The translations under genes were made by a program, and so were the position numbers. The notes beneath the pieces are model-generated. The model was given only the letters and a program-made list of their open reading frames with translations, searched no databases and was not told the origin of the DNA. Positions 60,586-64,000 of a stretch of 64,000 nt of DNA are shown one piece after another (the stretch's first letter is position 1; every line of letters begins with the position of its first letter). The stretch is from Senimuribacter sp049852125 (GTDB lineage Bacteria; Bacillota; Clostridia; Peptostreptococcales; Anaerovoracaceae). Location of the stretch: the NCBI RefSeq assembly GCF_049852125.1, contig NZ_CP187532.1, positions 1,488,001 through 1,552,000 of the forward strand, in the 5' to 3' direction.

Positions 60586-60780
60586 AATTCGTAATAGAAG
60601 TTGCAGCTTCATACAGAGAAACAGAGTGAGGTCCGATCACATTACAATACGTATCAGCAGAAAAGTTGATTATAACAATGAATCAATATGGAACAGAAAC
60701 CAGTGATGTGGAATGCACAATGAATCTACATTGAAGTATAAGAAAATAAACAATTCAGAGATTAACCTGTTGAACGTTCC
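60586..60780. other. Gene-free stretch between convergent transcripts
   Basis: No supported reading frame, tRNA or structured element. It separates the yneA terminator from the terminator of the minus-strand cluster. Confidence 0.5.
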
Positions 60781-60819
60781 ATAACTATTCCCAAAATTAT
60801 GATTTTAGGAATAGTTATT
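60781..60819. terminator. Hairpin between convergent genes
   Basis: ATAACTATTCC and GGAATAGTTAT form an 11-bp stem extended by AAAAT/ATTTT inside. Lacking a long T tract, it may act as a weak bidirectional terminator. Confidence 0.5.
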
Positions 60820-60824
60820 CTCCT

Positions 60825-60849
60825 AAAAAAGAAAGGAGTTTTCGCTCCT
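60825..60849 (-). terminator. Terminator of the minus-strand membrane-protein gene
   Basis: On the minus strand AGGAG-CGAAAA-CTCCT is followed by TTCTTTTTT, 28 nt after the stop codon. Confidence 0.7.
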
Positions 60850-60876
60850 CTCCTAACACTAATATCCTTTATTGTT

Positions 60877-61344
60877 TTAATATATCCAGCTTGTCGGTAT
60901 AAAAAATAAATACGGCGCGGTGAAAACTGCTAACGCCAGCGCTACCTTTTTTAACTGTTCTGGCTGGAGATTCGCCTTCTTAAGTGCAAACTTTGAATTA
61001 AAAAAGTAAATGCATACGGCAGAAATCAGAATACATCCGGCAACCCACAGACATGCAAATACATTTTCAAATGGATTATATGCAACGGTGTCGTTAAGCA
61101 TCATGAAAACCACGCCTATAAAATCGGCTAAGAAGCCCAGCAGCCATACTCTCAACAATACTGTCCGCGCCTTCCTCGCCGGATTTGCACAGCCTGTAAA
61201 CTTCATAGCCAGCATGGTTACCAGAAAATCAATGATAGCATTGCCGGGTAAAATAATAAGCCAGGTTATCGGTACAAGCCATAAAAGCCATATAGGTAAT
61301 AATATGTTATATAGTTTTATTTCATTAGAATGATTGTTTTTCAC
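60877..61344 (-). CDS. Small polytopic membrane protein of unknown function
   Basis: A 155-residue protein with four predicted membrane segments (about 12-31, 34-48, 66-84, 92-113, and a hydrophobic C-terminal stretch 130-150). There is an RKARTVLLRVWLLGFLADFIGV block after the second segment and a short charged loop before the last. I do not recognise a family. It starts with GTG, with AGGAGG 8 nt upstream inside the regulator gene and 3 nt after the regulator's stop. It is therefore very likely cotranscribed with, and perhaps the main target of, the XRE regulator. Confidence 0.75.
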   Translation of the reverse strand: MKNNHSNEIKLYNILLPIWLLWLVPITWLIILPGNAIIDFLVTMLAMKFTGCANPARKARTVLLRVWLLGFLADFIGVVFMMLNDTVAYNPFENVFACLWVAGCILISAVCIYFFNSKFALKKANLQPEQLKKVALALAVFTAPYLFFIPTSWIY

Positions 61345-61347
61345 GGA

Positions 61348-61800
61348 CTATTCCTCCTGTAACATATTTAGATGTAACTGTACTTCCTCCAAACTAAACG
61401 AGGACATTCTCCGACAATTTTCATTATCAAGAATACGATAATGCTGGGATATAATATTTTGCTGTATTTTAAACTTCCCTTTTGCTTCAATTTCACGCCA
61501 CCAAACATTACCTCCCATAGTTTTCGGATAAACACGAGGTCTTCCCTCAAATGCCAAAGCTTGAATCATATCAGACGGTATACCGCCGAAAGTTCCTGCA
61601 AGAACTTGGCTATCATCAAAAAGTGTACATAACACAACACTACCGCTCCAGCCAAGCGTTCTCCTCCCCTTCTCTATCTCTACCAATGTTTTTTTAGAAA
61701 TTCCCAAAACCTCAGCCATATGATCTTGACTATACCTGTATTCTGTACGAATCAGTTTTTCTATTTGATTACATTCATTTATGAATTCTTCTTTCGTCAT
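61348..61800 (-). CDS. XRE-family transcriptional regulator
   Basis: A 150-residue protein. The N-terminal helix-turn-helix reads YSQDHMAEVLGISKKTLVEIEKGRRTLGW (about residues 22-50), a Cro/CI-type HTH. The C-terminal part (80-150) contains an aromatic-rich TMGGNVWWREIEAKGKFKIQQNIISQHYRILD segment of unknown role, possibly ligand sensing. AAAGGAG is 6 nt before the ATG. A perfect 44-bp palindrome and the promoter lie directly upstream, which suggests autoregulation. Confidence 0.83.
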   Translation of the reverse strand: MTKEEFINECNQIEKLIRTEYRYSQDHMAEVLGISKKTLVEIEKGRRTLGWSGSVVLCTLFDDSQVLAGTFGGIPSDMIQALAFEGRPRVYPKTMGGNVWWREIEAKGKFKIQQNIISQHYRILDNENCRRMSSFSLEEVQLHLNMLQEE

Positions 61801-61814
61801 AAAATCTCCTTTAA

Positions 61815-61863
61815 AAACATCGCCATATAGTGTAATATTACACTATATGGCGATGTTTGTCAA
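61815..61863 (-). promoter_or_regulatory. Autoregulatory promoter overlapping a perfect 44-bp palindrome
   Basis: On the minus strand TTGACA (61863-61858), a 17-nt spacer and TAATAT (61840-61835) form the promoter. A perfect palindrome of 22+22 nt spans 61815-61858 (left arm AAACATCGCCATATAGTG then TAAT, mirrored exactly), covering spacer, -10 and start site. RNA from it would also fold just before the ribosome-binding site of the regulator gene. Confidence 0.85.
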
Positions 61864-61867
61864 TCTC

Positions 61868-62704
61868 TTATTCTTTATTCTTTTTTCCTGCAATCAAAAA
61901 GTGTGGACTGATACCGATCATCTCTCTTTCTGATTCTGTTAAACGCGCTAATTGTAAAAGCCGTTTTCTCCGCATTGGTTTTTCCCAGTTTTCTTCCAAA
62001 TTAGGAGTGAGCCAAATGCAACCCTCTACCGCATGTAGACCAAGAACAGAAAAACCTTCGTTGACAATTTCGGTCTCTAATTCCTCTGCTGTATGAAAGT
62101 AAGCCTCTGTAATAAAGCTGCGATATTCTTCCGGTCTATTATGTTTTCCTGTTTCCATTTCTGCCTTAATCATGTTAAAAAACACGTCGTCATCTAAATA
62201 CATATTTGTATCGGTAAACGAGGAAACCGCATACGTCATATTGCTCCATTTTGATATACCTGCAGCGATCAACAGTCCGCCTGGTTTCAAAACTCTTAAA
62301 GCTTCTGATAATGCAAGTGCTCGATCCGATCGCTTCTGTAGATGGTATAATGGACCCATGAGCAAAACCACGTCAGCGCTGCAATCCGCTCTTGGTAAAG
62401 CTCTGGCATCCGCTTCCTCTGCCATGAAAACAGCCTTATCTATAAAGTGCTCACGAGCATAAGCAACCTGTATACCAGATAATTCAAGAAGATCCACCTG
62501 ATGTCCCTGACCTGCTAACCAGACTGCATACATGCCTATACCACCTCCTACATCATATATCCTACATTTCTCATGAATATATCTACTGAGGATCTCCTTT
62601 GTCCTTGCAAATTCAATCTTTCCCAGACATCGTTCCAGCCTCCCAATTTCAGCTCCGCTATCATAAAAATCGTAAATCTCACTGCTCATTTTTTCAAAGT
62701 TCAT
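61868..62704 (-). CDS. Class I SAM-dependent methyltransferase
   Basis: A 278-residue methyltransferase: CRIYDVGGGIGMYAVWLAGQGHQVDLLELS (motif I and acidic end of strand 2), EEADARALPRADCSADVVLLMGPLYHL and ALRVLKPGGLLIAAG. The C-terminal 100 residues form a variable substrate domain. ATG 62704 is preferred to 62707 because AGAGGTG then has standard spacing. Its stop lies 5 nt before the regulator promoter. Substrate unknown; such small methyltransferases often act on metabolites or antibiotics. Confidence 0.85.
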   Translation of the reverse strand: MNFEKMSSEIYDFYDSGAEIGRLERCLGKIEFARTKEILSRYIHEKCRIYDVGGGIGMYAVWLAGQGHQVDLLELSGIQVAYAREHFIDKAVFMAEEADARALPRADCSADVVLLMGPLYHLQKRSDRALALSEALRVLKPGGLLIAAGISKWSNMTYAVSSFTDTNMYLDDDVFFNMIKAEMETGKHNRPEEYRSFITEAYFHTAEELETEIVNEGFSVLGLHAVEGCIWLTPNLEENWEKPMRRKRLLQLARLTESEREMIGISPHFLIAGKKNKE

Positions 62705-62728
62705 CATATCACCTCTTTGTTTTTTGGA

Positions 62729-62757
62729 ATTATATCACAACTTTTTTAATGTGTAAA
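62729..62757 (-). promoter_or_regulatory. Promoter of the methyltransferase gene
   Basis: On the minus strand TTTACA (62757-62752), a 17-nt spacer and TATAAT (62734-62729) lie 25 nt before the start codon. Confidence 0.83.
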
Positions 62758-62810
62758 CTTTTTTTGTTTTTTACAAACAAATAGTACTATTTCTATTTAT
62801 CAAAAAAAGC

Positions 62811-62855
62811 AAAAAAGAAGACCTCTAAAAGTCATATGGCCTTTGGAGGTCTTCT
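62811..62855 (-). terminator. Rho-independent terminator of purL
   Basis: On the minus strand AGAAGACCTC pairs with GAGGTCTTCT around a 25-nt apical region with further pairing, followed by TTTTTT. It lies 18 nt after the purL stop. Confidence 0.9.
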
Positions 62856-62872
62856 CATTTTGTAATAGTCTT

Positions 62873-64000
62873 TTATTTGAAGTAATCTACTGCTGCCTTA
62901 AACATACCCATATCAAAGTCTCCTGGTACATTCCTATACAAATCCTTACCGATTCTCTCAGAATGACCCATTTTTCCTAAAACTCTGCCGTCAGGCGACG
63001 TAATACCTTCAATGCAGGCATAAGATCCGTTTGGATTATATTGGATATCCGTACTGATACGCCCTTCCAGATCTACATACTGTGTCAGAATCTGACCGTT
63101 TTCAGCTAATTCCTCAATCAATTGACGGGATGCGATAAAGCGTCCTTCTCCGTGAGAAATTGGAACTGTATAGATTTCCCCTGCTTTAGCGTTAGCCATC
63201 CATGGAGATTTATTAGACGCAATTCTAGTACGTACCAGCTTAGACTGATGCCGTCCGATTTCATTAAATGTCAATGTCGGACAATTCTCATCCGTATCGA
63301 TAATCCTTCCGTAAGGTACCAGACCTAATTTAATCAAAGCCTGGAAACCGTTACAAATTCCTGCCATCAAACCATCTCGATTGTCTAACAGATCCGTTAC
63401 AGCTTCTTTGATTTCCTCGTTTCGGAAGAATGCAGTAATAAACTTACCTGATCCATCCGGTTCGTCTCCTCCGGAGAAGCCTCCTGGAATAAAGATGATC
63501 TGCGATTCCCGTACCTTCAAAGCAAATTCCTCTACAGATTTGGCAATAGCCGCTGCAGATAAGTTATTGATGACAAAAATTTCAGGTTCTGCTCCAGCGT
63601 CACGGAAAGCTTTGGCAGAATCAAACTCGCAATTTGTTCCCGGAAATACTGGAATCAATACTTTTGGTTTCTCAACCTTGATCTTAGCATGAGGTCTTGC
63701 CTCTGATTGATAAGTATAAGCTTTCGCTTCATTATCCTCAGGGTGAATATTGCACGTATAAATCGGCTCCAATTTTCCCTCATAGATCATTTCCAATTCT
63801 TCCAGAGACAGTTGAACATCTCCATAGAAGATGGATGGCAAATCAAGAGTGTGGCCCAGAGAAACTACGTCAAAATCATTTCCGTAGAACATCATGCCAC
63901 TGCCTGTTTCTACGATGAACGCTCCATAGTGATATCCAAAGATTGTTTCTAAATCAACAGAATCATTGAATTTAAACCCGATACCGTTACCTATAGACAT
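62873..64000 (-). CDS. purL: Phosphoribosylformylglycinamidine synthase, C-terminal part (cut by window edge)
   Basis: The 375 visible residues are the C-terminal end of a single-chain FGAM synthase; the frame runs off the right edge, and the Met at the border is not a start. The glutaminase domain starts near KPKVLIPVFPGTNCEFDSA, with GGFSGGDEPDGSGKF, the nucleophile Cys in MAGICNGFQALIKLGL and the catalytic-triad region SHGEGRF, ending GRVLGKMGHSER. It supplies ammonia for conversion of FGAR to FGAM in purine synthesis. The fused form replaces separate purL/purQ/purS. Confidence 0.93.
   Translation of the reverse strand: MSIGNGIGFKFNDSVDLETIFGYHYGAFIVETGSGMMFYGNDFDVVSLGHTLDLPSIFYGDVQLSLEELEMIYEGKLEPIYTCNIHPEDNEAKAYTYQSEARPHAKIKVEKPKVLIPVFPGTNCEFDSAKAFRDAGAEPEIFVINNLSAAAIAKSVEEFALKVRESQIIFIPGGFSGGDEPDGSGKFITAFFRNEEIKEAVTDLLDNRDGLMAGICNGFQALIKLGLVPYGRIIDTDENCPTLTFNEIGRHQSKLVRTRIASNKSPWMANAKAGEIYTVPISHGEGRFIASRQLIEELAENGQILTQYVDLEGRISTDIQYNPNGSYACIEGITSPDGRVLGKMGHSERIGKDLYRNVPGDFDMGMFKAAVDYFK

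Noticed and set aside
62873..64000. Complete small glutamine amidotransferase (PurQ-like) starting at the window edge
   Set aside because: The first 120 visible residues continue a PurL synthetase domain, so the Met at 64000 is internal and the gene runs off the window.

Overview
The window is a 64 kb chromosomal segment of a low-to-mid GC Gram-positive anaerobe (Bacillota, class Clostridia). The gene content supports this: a 2-hydroxyacyl-CoA dehydratase activase-type protein, a complete spoIIIAA-AH endospore operon, RNase J, a YlbF-family protein, a bifunctional Rel, a fused SecDF, HemZ, a TetM-like GTPase fused to a NYN nuclease, and a purL with a fused glutaminase. Promoters are textbook sigma-A (TTGACA-17-TATAAT) and ribosome-binding sites are strong (AGGAGG). 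The family is a guess (Anaerovoracaceae/Family XIII-like); nothing in the sequence proves it.

Layout. 1-6137: 3' end of the activase gene, superoxide dismutase, yebC, a candidate 6S-like RNA on the minus strand, and a formate/nitrite-family channel. 6240-11260: polA, coaE and a membrane-anchored substrate-binding protein. 11261-13244: an AT-rich island with an IS3 transposase relic, a secreted protein of unknown function and an unlisted 36-residue membrane peptide. 13245-18714: two leucine tRNAs, yajC, secDF, rel. 18745-29607: a dense run of overlapping genes (metallo-hydrolase, hemZ, hisS, aspS, nadD, yqeK, rsfS, leuS, rnj). 29679-37509: ylbF-like, efp, mltG, trmR-like and trhP-like tRNA-wobble-modification genes, a CBS/CorC membrane protein and the TetM-NYN fusion. 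37646-41926: spoIIIAA to spoIIIAH, with a strikingly short spoIIIAF. 41931-48609: yqhY-like, nusB, a TsaD-like paralogue, xseA, xseB, ispA, dxs, tlyA, the classical Bacillota block but without accBC and folD. 48650-50429: an aminotransferase and an acetyltransferase. 50430-51155: a gene-free accessory spot holding four 36-bp inverted-repeat units, a 32-nt palindrome at a promoter and a decayed toxin-antitoxin-like pair. 51156-59193: mutS, mutL, miaA, a tyrosine recombinase, a transporter fragment and an Alr/methionine gamma-lyase-like PLP enzyme. 59229-60421: a TVP38-family membrane protein and an SOS-controlled YneA-like LysM protein. 60877-64000 is on the minus strand: a small membrane protein, an XRE regulator behind a perfect 44-bp palindrome, a methyltransferase, and the 3' end of purL.

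Most genes form a long co-directional chain with overlaps of 1-26 nt, so translational coupling is likely across genome replication/repair (polA, mutSL, xseAB), translation (hisS, aspS, leuS, efp, nusB, rsfS, tlyA, miaA, trmR/trhP), protein export (yajC, secDF) and isoprenoid synthesis (ispA, dxs). The accessory and potentially novel material sits in the gaps at 4836-5345, 11261-13244, 50430-51155, 57644-57900 and 60422-62757.
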